Positions 11,860 to 23,566 of a DNA stretch of 64,000 nt are shown in pieces. The DNA lies in the NCBI GenBank assembly GCA_023055355.1, contig JALJCS010000037.1, forward strand, positions 1,054,001 to 1,118,000, given 5' to 3'. The first letter of the stretch is position 1. Each line of letters begins with the position of its first letter. The notes beneath the pieces were generated by a model. That model had not been told where the DNA came from and did not search any database. It saw only the letters and a list, made by a program, of their open reading frames with translations. A program made the translations under genes and the position numbers. Source of the stretch: Agelaius tricolor (taxonomy: Eukaryota; Chordata; Aves; Passeriformes; Icteridae).

Positions 11860-12487
11860 TGTGGGAACTCAGCACATCGCTCCCGATGTCCAGAGATGCC
11901 AGGAGAACCCTTGGGGGGTCTCGGAAATCCTGGAATGTTGCCAAGAGTGCTTGGTGGCTTGATTTTCATCCATCCACAGAAGTGACAGCAGTTTGAGGGC
12001 ATGAGAATCACTTTAGAGTGAAGGGTGTAAAAGGGACACATTTATAGGGTGAAATATAAACTTTAAGGTTTTTGGTACAGGGGGGTTATGGAGACAAGAT
12101 GGAGGGATCAGGGCGTGTCTCGTCCTTCTTCTTTCTTCTTCTTGTCTTCCATCTCCTGTGGTGATGTTGGCACTTGGGGATTGGTTTATGGTGAAGGTGC
12201 ACTTGCTAACATGGGTGAAAAGTATTGGAAAATAAAGGTAAATATTGTGTACGTAGATTTTAGTATAAAAAGACACGACCGCCCTGTGGGTGGGCAGAGT
12301 GCCCTTGGCTGCCTTGCAGATCAGACCTCTGTTGGGCAGACAGAAAATTTTGTAGATAAGGAACAATAAACAATCTGAAGATGGAAAAGCTGAAGAGTCC
12401 AGACTCGTCCTTTGAATCACGTGCCACCCAAGAACCACCCTGCCCGTGTCGGGGCAGAGACAGACAGACAGACAGACAGACCCCACA
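11860..12487 (+). mobile_element. LTR family 1, copy B (solo LTR with TSD)
   Basis: A complete 628-bp solo LTR, TGTGGGAAC to CCCCACA, on the plus strand. An exact 6-bp duplication (tccttc) stands at 11854-11859 and 12488-12493, which fixes both ends and shows an independent insertion. Six-base duplications are typical of class II (ERVK-like) avian retroviral elements. TATA box at 12264-12269 and polyadenylation signal aataaa at 12365-12370. It is more diverged from copies A and C than they are from each other. A GACA-type microsatellite (about 12459-12480) has formed at its 3' end. Confidence 0.93.
12459..12480. repeat. (GACA)n microsatellite
   Basis: About five copies of a GACA/CAGA unit within the last 30 bp of LTR copy B. 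Confidence 0.9.
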
Positions 12488-14109
12488 TCCTTCTCTTGGG
12501 CTAAGGTCGGCTTTAGTTCATATATCTGATATTTGCTTTGTTCTCTTTCTCCTGCTCTCACTCACCAGGGGTGTAGGTGCACTGTCATGCATATCCTAAA
12601 GCACAATTTGGTGTCATCACTTCTGAACATGCTTTCCTTCAGGATCAATATTCAGGCCCAAGATATTTTGGGTTCCTCATGATATCAGCCATCTAACCCC
12701 TATTTAGGTGACTAACTCCTATTTTAATCAGCAAAAGTTAAATATCTTTAAAGAGCTGGTCCCCAGTGTCTTCCAGCTTCAGATCCAATCACTGCTTCAT
12801 CAGTCCCTGGGTCCAATCAGCAGTGATTGATTTAATGATGTCAATATTCCTTTCCACTCCTCCATAATTTCCTGTCCCTGCCCTTTATGACTTACTATAG
12901 GAAGCAACCCATTTTGATAATTCAGTATTCCTGCTGCAGACAAATCTGCTGAAAATGAAAAGCCAAATTCTCCACAGCCCCGAAAAGCATCAGGAGCTGC
13001 AGCAGCAGTGTTCAGGCTGCTATTTATTGAATTGTTTGTCTATAATGCAATGCCACAGTTTAAAAAATTAAATTAGTCTAATTATCCTATTTAAGGCGAT
13101 AACTCTCCTGTTGCTACCACTCCCATAATTTTCTGCATTTCCATCTCCTAAATTATCCACTTCTAGGCTCTTTTTTTCTAGCCTGTATATATCTGAAAAA
13201 AAAAATCCTTCGAGGTATAATTAACTTTTTCATTCAGAATCCTAATTTCCTCTCTCAGACATTTTCTGCAGTGTTTAAACTATTTATTATGCAAACTTAG
13301 AGAAGTCAAAATATGAATTATGTACAAATCTACGTACTGGAGTTCTCAGCTAATCACTGCATCTTTGTGTCTTGTGGTTGAAGGGAACCAAAGTGCACAG
13401 AGTAGACAGCATCACAGTCCAGAGCTCAGCATATAAATTTTATTTCCTCCTGTAAAAGACATCCTTTTCTCCCTAAAATTAAATAACTTAATGTCATCCT
13501 TTTAATGATTTTATTTTATTTTTCCCGTGCACGGGTTGTTTCTTATCACCCAACCACTGTTTGCCTTCCTTCCCATCACACTTCCCCCATCTCCTCTCAG
13601 CACTCCCCCTGCAATGGGACATGTGGAGACTTGCAATGACTTCCTCAGGCTGGGGAAGATCACACACAGCTGGTGTCTGATTCTTCCCCTTTTCCTGAGT
13701 TTTCCTCACCTGTTTTTTTTCTTTGCCCTTGCATTTCTTGGCTTTCCTGGTGGGATTCCTCACTGTAATTGCGAGGGTGTGAACTGGCTCGTACTTATCA
13801 AAGGCATTTATCTCCACACATCCTTTAGGCTTTGCCAACATCCTGAAGCACGCTGATGTTCTTGGGGTGGTGAGGGCTCTAAGCCCAGACTGAGGCCTGA
13901 AAGACATCACAGAAAAAGAGATTGTGGTCCCAGGGATTTTCAATCCATGACTCCTTTGCTAATTAATAGCACCTCAGTGGCCGTCTAGCTGTCCTGTCAG
14001 CAGGAAGATGCTCAAAACCCTCTGTGGCTTTTCAGTGCCATATTTCCCTGTGTGTCTGTTGGAATTAACATGGAATTACATTGTCTGGAGAAACCTTTTT
14101 GCCCCTCAT
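12488..14109. other. AT-rich unlabelled sequence
   Basis: No interspersed repeat or exon recognised. The part from 13020 to 13340 is AT-rich with several TAATTA-like cores and no visible transposon similarity. The minus-strand frame at 13494-13943 (149 codons, Lys-rich centre) has no recognisable domain. Confidence 0.5.
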
Positions 14110-14343
14110 GCATGTGACAAGGAAAAGAAAGGAAATTTTAAGGAAAGGAAATTTTAAGGAAAGGAAATTTCAAGGAAAGGAAAAAGGAAAGGAAAGGAAA
14201 GGAAAAAGGAAAGGAAAGGAAAGGAAAGGAAAGGAAAGGAAAAAGGAAAGGAAAAAGGAAAGGAAAGGAAAGGAAAGGAAAGGAAAGGAAAGGAAAGGAA
14301 AGGAAAGGAAAGGAAAGGAAAGGAAAGGAAAGGAAAGGAAAGG
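14110..14343. repeat. (GGAAA)n purine microsatellite with 16-bp higher-order start
   Basis: The left part consists of a 16-bp unit made of ggaaa plus a ggaaattttaa variant, repeated about three times. It passes into aaaaagg variants and then into about 17 pure GGAAA copies (14261-14343). The variants look like an older edge and the pure run like a younger, slippage-expanded core. The Lys-Glu-Arg-Lys-Gly frame across it is an artefact. Confidence 0.97.
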
Positions 14344-16371
14344 CTTCTATTTATTTTTGCCTATGGGATTTTTATGATGCATTAGCACAGAAAATGGACA
14401 AGCTCTGTGGGGTTACATCCAAGGAGAGGACTCTGAAATGAGTTAATTGGTAGATCTGGACCTTCTGATTGTGTAAGGCTGGGATGCTCCACTGTTCTGG
14501 TTGAGAGCTGGAGCTGGATTTTCTGTAATACAAAGAGTTCTCAAAGGGATTTGTCTAAGAAAATAAGACTTACTTCCCCTAAATTTAGCAGCCAAAAGGT
14601 CAGGCATTCTGTCTGACCTACCAACACAAATTCAGTCATCCCTGACTAAATAGTTATTAAAATGGGTGGATAAATGGTCCTTTTGGAAGTTTTCTGTGCA
14701 TTGAATACATATAAAAGGAGACCAGACTTTATATGAACAGAGACTGGACACCTCTGACAGCCTCAATCATCCAAATCTTGGAAAGGGGAGGGAAATACAG
14801 TCCTAAATCGTGGAGAAAAATCCTTTTTTAAAGAAAATTCTAGGCAATACTTTAATTTATCAGACCCTCAGTATCTCTGAAGCAGAGTGAATGAATGCAT
14901 TGCTGAAGCTGTGTCCACATTTAAGCCCAAATCAAAGATGTTTGTGCTTCTGGAGTGATATTTGACCAACAGATAAATCCTGCTGAACCTGTGCAGCTGA
15001 AAGAGGAAAGCTCCAGGTTGTTTTCTGGAAGACTCAAGCTCAAAGCATGAGCTCAAACCCTGCTGAATGTACATTTTATTCCATGCCTTTGGCCACCAGC
15101 CCAGTGGCCATATGGAAAAAGCTGGTAGGTGCAATTCATTAGGAAACAGAGGATGGGACTTGTGAATGTGGAAACCAAAATACTGAGGTTCTGTCTGTGA
15201 AATCAGAGTGGGTTTTTTTAGAGACTTTGGGATTTTATTCCGGGTGGGGTCATACATCTTTCCCCAGACAGATTCCTGTAGAACTGGGAAAGAGGAAAAA
15301 AACTGTCCAATGTGGTTTTGTGAGGAAGATGGTTCTTGCAGACTCCCAAAAAGGAAGGAAAAAGCATTGTTAAATACCTTTATATCAGCTTCTGTGTTTC
15401 TTCCTAATTGGCTTTGTCTCATTACCAAGGCCCCTGACTGCTCTTTTCACTCAGGCACGTGGGTGTGTGCAGGAGGTAAAAGAACTTGTTTGGATTTTTC
15501 CTTTTCCATCCTTTTGGAAGTCAACAGCTCCAGAGGAGAAGGATTTTTGCAGCAGTTTAGCTGTAACCTCTGTGTAACCCGAATTTAACTTCTAAGTCAG
15601 GTCATGGGACTCAAACCTGCAGTTTCAGAAAACCTGGTGGAAATTACAGATTTTGTGATTTGGTTCCTTACAGCATCCCATTAGTCTTGAAAGTTCAAAC
15701 AAGCCTGCACCAGGGGGAGAAATAATTGCAGAAGAACTGAGCTGGAACATCAGATGGAGATTGGAAAACAATCAAAATAAGTTAAAAATACCTTCAGCAA
15801 AGACAGCTACAGGCTGACACTTCTGAAAAGCTGAGTTCCTATCTCATCAGGGATTCTCACTATTATTTTTATTTATTGCTTTTGACACCTGGTCTATCAT
15901 ATCAAGAAATCTTCTGGCTCTGCAGCCTCCTGACAGATGCAGCGTGCAGCAAATGCCTTCCCAATGCAGCTGCCTCTGTCCTAGCAACAGGCTCAGGATG
16001 CAACCAAATCCCACTGTAATCAGGGCTGGACAAGTTGAAGGATGGATAAGATGGATGCAGTGATGGCTGCTGAGAGGATGAGGCTGAAAACTGTGTCTAG
16101 GAGACTTAAAGACTGGCTGCAGCAAATAAAATATGCACAGCAAGTGGAACAGATAATGTCAGTTCAAATCTTATTTATCTCATCAGTAGGAGCTCTGTGA
16201 GTTTGTTGCTTTCTCTTTTTTGCTATTTTTTGTTCAGGATGTCTCTCATTAACCTGCTTTTCCCTGGATTTGTTTGTGCCTAACTTTGGCAGCCAGCCAG
16301 CAGAAAGCAGGGCTTTAATTTCACAAACTGTAGATTGCGTCCCAGTTATTAAACCATATTTGTTTCTCTCT
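14344..16371. other. Unlabelled non-coding sequence
   Basis: No repeat or gene recognised. Two fairly long frames overlap antiparallel (14868-15428 minus, 186 codons; 15208-15588 plus, 126 codons). Neither has a recognisable domain. Confidence 0.5.
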
Positions 16372-16470
16372 TTCCAGGGTTTTGTTTTAGGCTTGTTTTT
16401 TTTCTTTTTTTTTTCTTTTTTTTTTTTCCCTCTCCCTCCCTAGCTCTATTTTTTCTTTTTTTTAATTTCT
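16372..16470. repeat. Polypyrimidine (T/C-rich) tract
   Basis: Nearly continuous T and C residues with runs of eight or more T, interrupted mainly at 16386-16396 and 16441-16448. Low complexity, no unit. Confidence 0.85.
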
Positions 16471-16788
16471 GTGTTGTTTTGCTTCTCTCATTCCCACCAA
16501 GAGAAAACAGCATTGAGATTTAACTCTTGGGATGCCCTAAACAAAACTGCCATTCCAGGTGGGTCAGATGCTGCTCTGGAAAGGTTCCTGACCCAAGGGG
16601 TCCCTGGCAGTGCCAGGGGCTGTGACACAGTGACAGGAGCTGTCTGGGGCTGAGGGAGCCACTGCAGGGCTCTGCTGGTGAGCTGTGATCTGGTGGATGC
16701 TCTGGTCCATGGGGTGAGGGGTGCTTTGATAATGCAGTGAATTTTGGACACTTTGCAGTCAGTGAATGAGGTGTTAAGCAGCGGGAGG
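16471..16788. other. Unlabelled spacer
   Basis: No feature recognised before the third LTR-family-1 copy. Confidence 0.5.
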
Positions 16789-17400
16789 TGTGGGAACCCA
16801 GGAAATTCCTCTGGATGCCCTGGAGGGCTGGAGCCCCTGCCTGGGGGGCTCAGAGACCTTGGCACAGAGCCCAAGACCCCTGTGCCTTTGATTTAGCCCT
16901 TGGAAAAAACAATTACCAACCTTTATATGAAGAATTACAAGTCAGAAGAGTTAAGTAGAATAATGGTTAGTTTGTCATGGGGTAAAAAATAGACTTTTTG
17001 GGGATTTTAGAATGGGGGTTCAGGGAGCAAGATGGAGGAATCTGGGCATGTCCAGCCTTTCTCCTTCTTCTTCTTCTTCTTGGCCTCCATCTTCTGCTGT
17101 GCTGGTGGCACTTTGGGATTGGTTTAGAGTAGAAGCTCAGTGTCTAACACAGGTGATAGGTATTGGAAAGGAATTGTAAACATTGTACAGGTAGTTTTTG
17201 GTATAAAAAGATAACACCAGAGTGCCTCTGTCTGTCCTGCTGAACGGACCTGGGCAGGCCAGAGGAAGAATTTTATAGATAAGAAACAATGAACAACCTT
17301 GAGAACGAGAAATGAAGAGCTCTGACTCCTTCTTCAACTGCTGGGCTGGGAAAAGAGACTTTTAACACATCTTGGGGTCACTGTGGGCAGCAGAGATTCC
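16789..17400 (+). mobile_element. LTR family 1, copy C (solo LTR, 3' end incomplete)
   Basis: Third plus-strand copy, starting TGTGGGAACCC. It is close to copy A through the CTTCTT-rich tract, the 'gattggtttagagtagaagc' block and the 'aattgtaaacattgtacagg' block. TATA box at 17202-17207. The polyadenylation signal is mutated to aatgaa (17288-17293). Relative to copy A it has an extra CTTCTT pair near 17065 and lacks about 20 bp after the TATA box. Similarity stops at 'gagattcc', a few bases short of the expected CA end, and no target-site duplication is visible, so the 3' edge may be truncated. Confidence 0.85.
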
Positions 17401-20400
17401 AAGAAGGAGTTACATCCATAGCCCTTCCTTTCTCTCTCTAACCTGCAGTGGTTTACCTGGTTGCTCAACCTTTACACATGGTCCATGAAAAAATAAAAAA
17501 ACCTTTCCCAGGAGATCTTTCCAGAGCAGATCTGAAGCTCCCCTTGCACAAACCCCTCTTTTTCTGAACTCTCAAGGAGCACCTCAAAGACAAGTTGTCT
17601 AAACTTCAGTGCTGTAAATCTCCCCCTAAGCAGGAACCAGTTTTGCAAACACAGACTCACAGTTCTGCATCTTGGAGTTTGAAAGGGAGATTTAGGCATC
17701 TGTGTCCTTATTTTAAATAGCTCTTGTGACTGCTGGAGCATGGACCTGCAGATAGGAGCAGCAGAGCTGAATAATCCACATTCAAATTTGGGCTCAGGCC
17801 AAGTTACCACTGTGAAAATTCTGGTTGCACAACTCAGGCAGAACATTTAAACAGTGTTTGGGAGAGGGGCTTTCATTCCATGAGCTCCAGCAGGAGCCAG
17901 GGATGCCCTTCCTCACCCACAGCTTGCAATGGGACAGCTCTGAAACTAAAGGGATGCTCTGAAAATAAAAGGATGCACACTGAAGGCAAAGAGTTCTGTC
18001 CTGCTCATAACAAGATTCTCCTGGATCGCTAGAGATGTGTTTTAGCAGAGGACATAGTAATTTTATTTTTTTTTTAATTGTCCATTTCTTCACTGAGTAT
18101 CATCCACATTCTGTAACTATGCAATATCTGAAAGTTCTGGAAAACATCTCAATTCTGCTGCTGGCAAAAAAAAAAGAAAGTATCAGTCCATTGTGCTTCA
18201 CCCAGTGATGTGTCTTTTCCCCATGGAGGTGCAGAGATGGCTCATGCAGTCAAGAGATATTGCTCAGAGGTTCCCAATTCATCAACTTGGCATAGAGAAG
18301 ATGGATGGCAGATTCTTTTTAAAGACATGTTAGTGTACACAAGAACTCTGAGAACTGTACTTCAGATCAACCCATAAAAAAAAAAAAGAAAAAAAAAGAC
18401 AGGGATTGTAAGAGACAAAATTCCCCCTATAATTTTCCCTATCACAAAGTCTAGCTAACATTTCTAGCACAGCTGCTATCCTAATTAAAGCCTAGGGTGT
18501 TTTAAAGCACAGGCAGAAAAATACCATTATATGCTATTTCTAGTCTCAACTGCACAGTCTCCACTGAACCCTTGCCAATCCTATGGGAAGGAAGAGACAC
18601 AGAGAGATTTGGGCCCAGACATTTGTTGTGCTCAGGCTCTTAAGCCCCCACTGAAATGGTGTCAGTGAGGATCCAGGCTGGAGGAAATCAGAAGCTACAG
18701 AAAGGTCATTTCTGAGAACAAAAAAGGTTTCTGTCTAAAGCCTGCTCCCACTCCTTACGAATTCCTTCTGTGTTTCAGGACCTGTTTGTGTTTGCTGGCC
18801 TTTCCCTCCCCATCCATTCCCAAGTTCCCTCCTGAGCTATGAATTATTGGTGTCCCCTCGGCAGAGCGGGTGTGGGCACCAGATGGTGCATTGCTCTTGG
18901 GCTGGCAGGGGATGCAAAGTTGAATTTCAATGTCACTGAGCAGCTAAATGACTGAGGGCTCATCCAGACACACTTTAGTCACTGGTCTGAAGATATTGCA
19001 AGTGGGCTCTCACAAACTCTGCAGAGCTGCTGCTCTCTGAGAGGGAGCTGCACTTTCTGCGCTCACACCTTGAGCAAACCTCAACACAGAGGCTTCAGTC
19101 TGGTACCTGCACTTGTTTTCTAGGTCACTTTTTACATTCTCAATTGTCCTTTAAACATCAGGCCAGCCCTTCTTCAAGTATGTCTTTTGTTTGATTTGGT
19201 TTTTCGAAAATTCCTTTTCCCTTGCTGATGCTAACGGTATTGTTGAAGCAAGAAAATACTGTCAGAGAGTTCCCAGCTATTTACTTATTTTTTTCCTTTT
19301 ACCCAAATGACTGGGTTCATAATAGCTTTCATCTTAGTGAAATCAGCTCTGGCTATGAGTGAATCTGTGTGGTTTGGATGTTGTTCCATTTTCGTGTGGC
19401 AATAGTTAAAGTCTATGCCACTTGTGTCCAGACAGCTCCCTGACTTTAAATTCTGGGACTGGATTCTCTTTATCTGCCAGGATGATGAGGTCTAGCAATA
19501 CCCTCCTGTAGGATAAAACACTTTATTCAACATTTTGGGAAATTCTCATCTTTGTCCTTGAAAAAAATATCCAGCATATTTTAGTTCTACCAGCATGAGA
19601 TCTCCTTCATAGGCCATGCAGATGAAAGTCTTTTTGTTTCTATGTATGACAGAGAGGTGTGTAAAAAGCCAGACAAGAAATCAAGTTTCTCTCTGGTCTG
19701 CAGTAGGTAGCAGAAAGGACCTGATTTGGTTTTTATTTGTGAGAATATTAATTCAGATCACTGACTTCTGAGATCTCAGAGACTCAGAGACATGAAATGC
19801 CATTTTTGACATAAGAATTTTGTCCTCCTACTTTTATTTGCCTGGTTTTGCTTGCTGAAGGCATCCTAACCAGTGCTTTTAACATTCCACTCATGCAAAT
19901 CTTCCCATCAGGCTTCAGTAGCACCAAAGTAGGTCGAATTTGTGCTCTTATGTGAGGAATTCCTATTCCTCCTTTCCTACCCAGAATCTTCACTTTGGTG
20001 TACAGGCAATTAAAGATTTTCTATTCCTCCAACTCTCCTGGTACCTCAATTAATCGGGTTCTCAACATCTTGATTTTGTGCTAAATTAGTGCTCCCTGTC
20101 CCTTCTTTTTCTCCTCCCTTTTGCTATGAGTGCTCAGCCCCTCCTCTCACTGCCTTCTCCTCCACTGGAATGGATTTTCTCCAAGCAGCACAGCCTTGAG
20201 CTCACACAGAATGACCAATTCCCCACAAAAATCACAGATATTTAACACAGTCCCTCAGCAGTTTCACGTCCAGAATGTTTGACCCAAGTGTGTGTCCAGA
20301 CTTGTGTGTAGCAAGTGAGTTATTTATCCTAAGGCTCACCAAACAATTTTCCAGTGGGTTCAGCGATCAAGTCTTGCTATTTTTTGGGTTTTTGGGAATG

Positions 20401-20404
20401 ATCA
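17401..20404. other. Unlabelled non-coding sequence
   Basis: Three kilobases with no transposon I recognise; short A-runs near 18168, 18374-18397. Open frames are short. This is one of the longer repeat-poor stretches in the window. Confidence 0.5.
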
Positions 20405-20436
20405 AATGAGTCCTTGGATGGTCTTTCATGGTGGGA

Positions 20437-20522
20437 TGTTGGGGTGGCCTGTGCAGGGCCAGGAGCTGGACTCAGTGATCCTTTTGGCTCCCCTCCAACT
20501 CAGGAGATTCTGTGATTTCTTG
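20437..20522 (+). mobile_element. CR1 LINE 3' tail fragment
   Basis: A sense CR1 tail: 'gtggcctgtgcagggccagg', then 'ctggactcagtgatcc', then 'cccctccaactcagg' and a degenerate tail 'attctgtgatttc'. The subfamily differs from the copies with the 'aaggtcccttcc' ending. Confidence 0.8.
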
Positions 20523-20906
20523 GGGGAGAACCTGAGAAAGGATCTCTCTTTTCTTTGCATTTTTTTCACCTCCCCCCGCCTCTTTTATTTTTTTTTCTAA
20601 TAGATATACACAATTTTCTTTTAATCTATGCTCTGAGTACATTCTCAGTCCCATGCAGATCCCCATTCCATTCTACTAATTGGATCATCAGAGATAATTT
20701 CCTACATAACAGCCTAAGAGACTCGAAACAACTGAACATTTCCAGTTAAGTGAAAATTATTCTGTTTTCCTTCTGTTTGGAGCTCTCCTTCTCAGGACAG
20801 TAGTTGTGCATTAGGTCACCAAACCCTGCTGGTGCTGAGTGTCCAGTTGGGTATTTCTGGTGTCAGCCCTTGGGTGAAGCTCAGGGGACTTTGTGCAATG
20901 CTGATG
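20523..20906. other. Unlabelled spacer
   Basis: T-rich tract at 20580-20598; nothing else recognised. Confidence 0.5.
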
Positions 20907-21420
20907 TCATAGAATGCTAGAAGAGTTTGAGTTGGAAAGAACTTTAAAAATCATCCAGATCCAACGCTCCTGTTGTGGGCAGGGACACCTTTCACTGCCC
21001 CAGGTTGCTCCAAGTCCTGTCCAGCCTGGCCTTGGGCACTGCCAGGGATGGGGCAGCCCCAGCTGCTCTGGGCACCTGTGCCAGGGCCTGCCTGCCCTCA
21101 CAGGGAAGGTTCATTCCCAATCTCTAATCTAAACCTCCTCTCTGCCAGTTTGAAGCCATTCCCCCTTGTCCTGTCACTCCAGGCCTTTGTTAAGAGCCTC
21201 TCTCCATCTTTCTTGTAGTCTCTCCAAGAATTGGAAGGTCACAATTAGGTCACTCTGGAGCCTTCTCTTCTCCAGGCTGAACATTCCCAACTCTCCCAGC
21301 CTTTGCTCACAACAGAGCTCTTCCAATCCCTCTGATCAACTTGGTGTCCTCCTCTGGACCTGCTCCAACAGCTCCATGTCCTTCCTGTGCTGGGGACCCC
21401 AGAGCTGGATGCAGCACCAA
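20907..21420 (-). mobile_element. CR1 LINE, antisense, about 510 bp
   Basis: One of the two longest CR1 fragments here. On the plus strand it begins at the decayed tail 'catagaatgctagaagagtt'. It then shows 'ggacacctttcactgcccca', 'tcccaatctctaatctaaac', 'ccttgtcctgtcactccagg', 'cttctccaggctgaacattc' and 'tcctcctctggacctgctcc'. It ends near 'gagctggatgcagcacc'. This is a continuous reverse complement of the final part of CR1 ORF2 and its 3' end. Confidence 0.95.
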
Positions 21421-22217
21421 AAATCGAATTCCGTTAGTGGAGCCTCCACCTTCCACTGTGTAAATGCTGCAGAGATGGGAGCAGTTCTGTGGGGCTCTGG
21501 GTCATTGTGTTCTCAGGACATTCACCCAACCACCTCCAAACTCAGCTCACAAAACTCAGAGTGGTCCCTGGTGTCTCTGTTCCCTTCCAGGATGAGATTT
21601 TTGACTCCACCTACTCAAGGATAAGACACCATTGCTGAGTCCCAGCAAAAGGTCCAGTCCCCAGCAAGGTGCTGACTCACCCAAGGGCTGCCAGCAGCAG
21701 AGACTTCCCTTAAAAAACTCAGTATTTTAAAAGCAGATGAATAATGAACTCGAAGCCACATTTCTGCAGCTCAATGGTGACATCCAGTGACTGGCTCACT
21801 TATTCCCAGGTGTGCATTCCATAGGGGCAGGCCAGCCCTGCTCCTCGGCTATGGGGATGGCTCACATGTCTCCTGCAATCACATCATGTTCGTGCTGGAA
21901 AATGCTTTAAAACGAAATCCCTGTTCAGATTTGCATAATCACTTAATTGCAGGGCCTCACATCTCTTTTGTTCCCATTGAGCAGCTTGCTGCAGCCAGTG
22001 CTGTGTCCCAGCCCTAATGTACCTGGAAAAGGGTTTAGCTCTGCTGATGAAGAAATCCCAGCCTTTTAGCAGGAATTTCACCAGCAGCAGCTGACAGGTA
22101 ACTGCCCTGTGACCTGGAGTGATCTGGAATATTTTATAAGCCAAGGCTGGAAGTTGTTATTTTGCAGTCACATCATGGCCAGCCTGAGGATGTGGGGTTT
22201 GGTGGGGGCTGTTTGGG
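21421..22217. other. Unlabelled non-coding sequence
   Basis: No feature recognised. The part from 21880 to 21970, with an ATTTGCATAAT octamer-like motif, looks less repetitive, but no function can be assigned. Confidence 0.45.
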
Positions 22218-22430
22218 CAGAGAAAAGAAGAGAGGAAAGGCAGAGGAAAGGGGTGAAGTGCTGGAAAGGAGGAGAAAGAACAGGCATGAAAAGAAAATGG
22301 ATGGAATGCCAGAGAATGGCAAAAAAAATTAGGAGGGGGAAAAAAAAAAAGGAAAGAAAATGTATGGAGGGAAAGGTATCAAAAGGAAGCTGAGGGAGAA
22401 GCAGAGATGAGGAGGAGGAAGAGCTGTCCC
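22218..22430. repeat. Polypurine-rich tract
   Basis: About 210 bp dominated by A and G (aggaaagg, gaggagaaag, aaaaaaaaaaggaaag, gaggaggaagag) with few pyrimidines. It has no fixed unit, unlike the GGAAA array at 14110-14343. Confidence 0.8.
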
Positions 22431-23000
22431 AGTCTCAGGGAGGAATTGTGTCATTAAGGGAAGTGGTGCAGCAGAGATGGCGTGTGCTGAATAACTCTGT
22501 CAGTGCAGCAGCATCCAGCTTTCCACGGTGATAAATGTCACACGTCTTTGCTGACACTTGATAAAGGTTCTGTCTATCAGCAGTGCCAGCCAGCAGGGCC
22601 AGTTGGCTCCAGCTTAACCTTCATCACTGCTCTTTCAAAGAGAAGTCCCAGAATTTTCCTCTGTTTCACCACTCCCTCTTCCCAGCCCATTCACCCTGCT
22701 CACCTCAGTGCTTTCTGGCACTCAGCTTAAAAAAAGACCATGAGCAGCAGAAATAAAACTGTCTGACTTAGCCAGCCAAGGAGAGACAGTCTGGGGCTGG
22801 GCTCATCCAAGCAAGGCTCTCAAGTAGGATGGAAAACATGGAAAAATCATGGAAATGGTAAAATAATAGGGAAAAAAAAAAAGAAAATAAATAATCTCAC
22901 CCTTTAAACAAGGGTTGCAGCTAGTGAGCCATTGAGCCAGGCAGTTCCTCAGGCAGTGTTAAAAGATGGGTGCTGGTTTACACCACAAGGATTTGGCCCT
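22431..23000. other. Unlabelled spacer
   Basis: No feature recognised. A-rich run near 22868-22884. Confidence 0.5.
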
Positions 23001-23566
23001 TGTCCTGATTTAACCCCAGCTGGCAACAAAGAGCCACAGAGCTGCTCACTCCATCCCCTGCTACCAGAGTGGGATTGGGAGGTTTGGAAAGAAAATAATA
23101 ACTCATGGGTTAAGATAAGAACAGTTTAATACCTGAAACAGAGTAAAATGTTATAAAAGCACTACTACTACTACTAATAATAATAATAATGAACAAGAGA
23201 AGGAGAGGATTAAAACCCAAGAAAAACAAGTGCTGCTCACCACCCCCTGCCCAATGCCCACCCCACTCCTGAGCAGCATCAGCCCCTTCCAGCCAAATCC
23301 CCTCAGTTTCTCTACTGGACAAGAAGCTCTGGGTGTGGAATGTCCCTTTGGATAGTTTGGGTCAGCTGTCCTGGCCATTCTCTCTCCCAACTTCTTGTGC
23401 ACCTCCTCATTGGCAGAGCATGAAATGCTGAAAATCCTGGACTTAGGGAATCAACAGCAACCAAGCCATCAGTTTGTTATCAATATTCTTCTCATATTGT
23501 ACCCAAAATGCAGCACTGGCCCAGCTGCTGAGAAGAAAATTGACTCTGTCCCAACCAATGTCTCAT
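23001..23566 (-). mobile_element. ERVL-type solo LTR, antisense
   Basis: On the plus strand the segment opens with 'tgtcctgatttaaccccagc', continues with 'tgggttaagataagaacagt' and 'ggatagtttgggtcagctgt', and ends with 'gaagaaaattgactctgtcc'. This is the reverse complement of a widely spread avian LTR whose sense end reads roughly 'ctgggatagagttaattttc'. I assign it to the avian ERVL-like group from memory of that pattern. Length is about 565 bp. A triplet microsatellite (ACT)n(AAT)n at 23159-23191 interrupts it. No exact target-site duplication was found; the right edge is approximate. Confidence 0.75.
23159..23191. repeat. (ACT)n(AAT)n compound microsatellite
   Basis: About five ACT units followed by five AAT units inside the antisense LTR. 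Confidence 0.93.

Noticed and set aside
10614..12487. LTR copies A and B as the two ends of one provirus
   Set aside because: Copy B has its own exact target-site duplication, only about 620 bp without retroviral similarity lie between them, and A is closer to C.
14081..14377. Lys/Glu/Arg-rich 98-codon frame
   Set aside because: Translation of the GGAAA array.
14868..15588. Antiparallel frames of 186 and 126 codons
   Set aside because: They overlap, have no domain I recognise and no splice or promoter context; consistent with chance in non-coding DNA.
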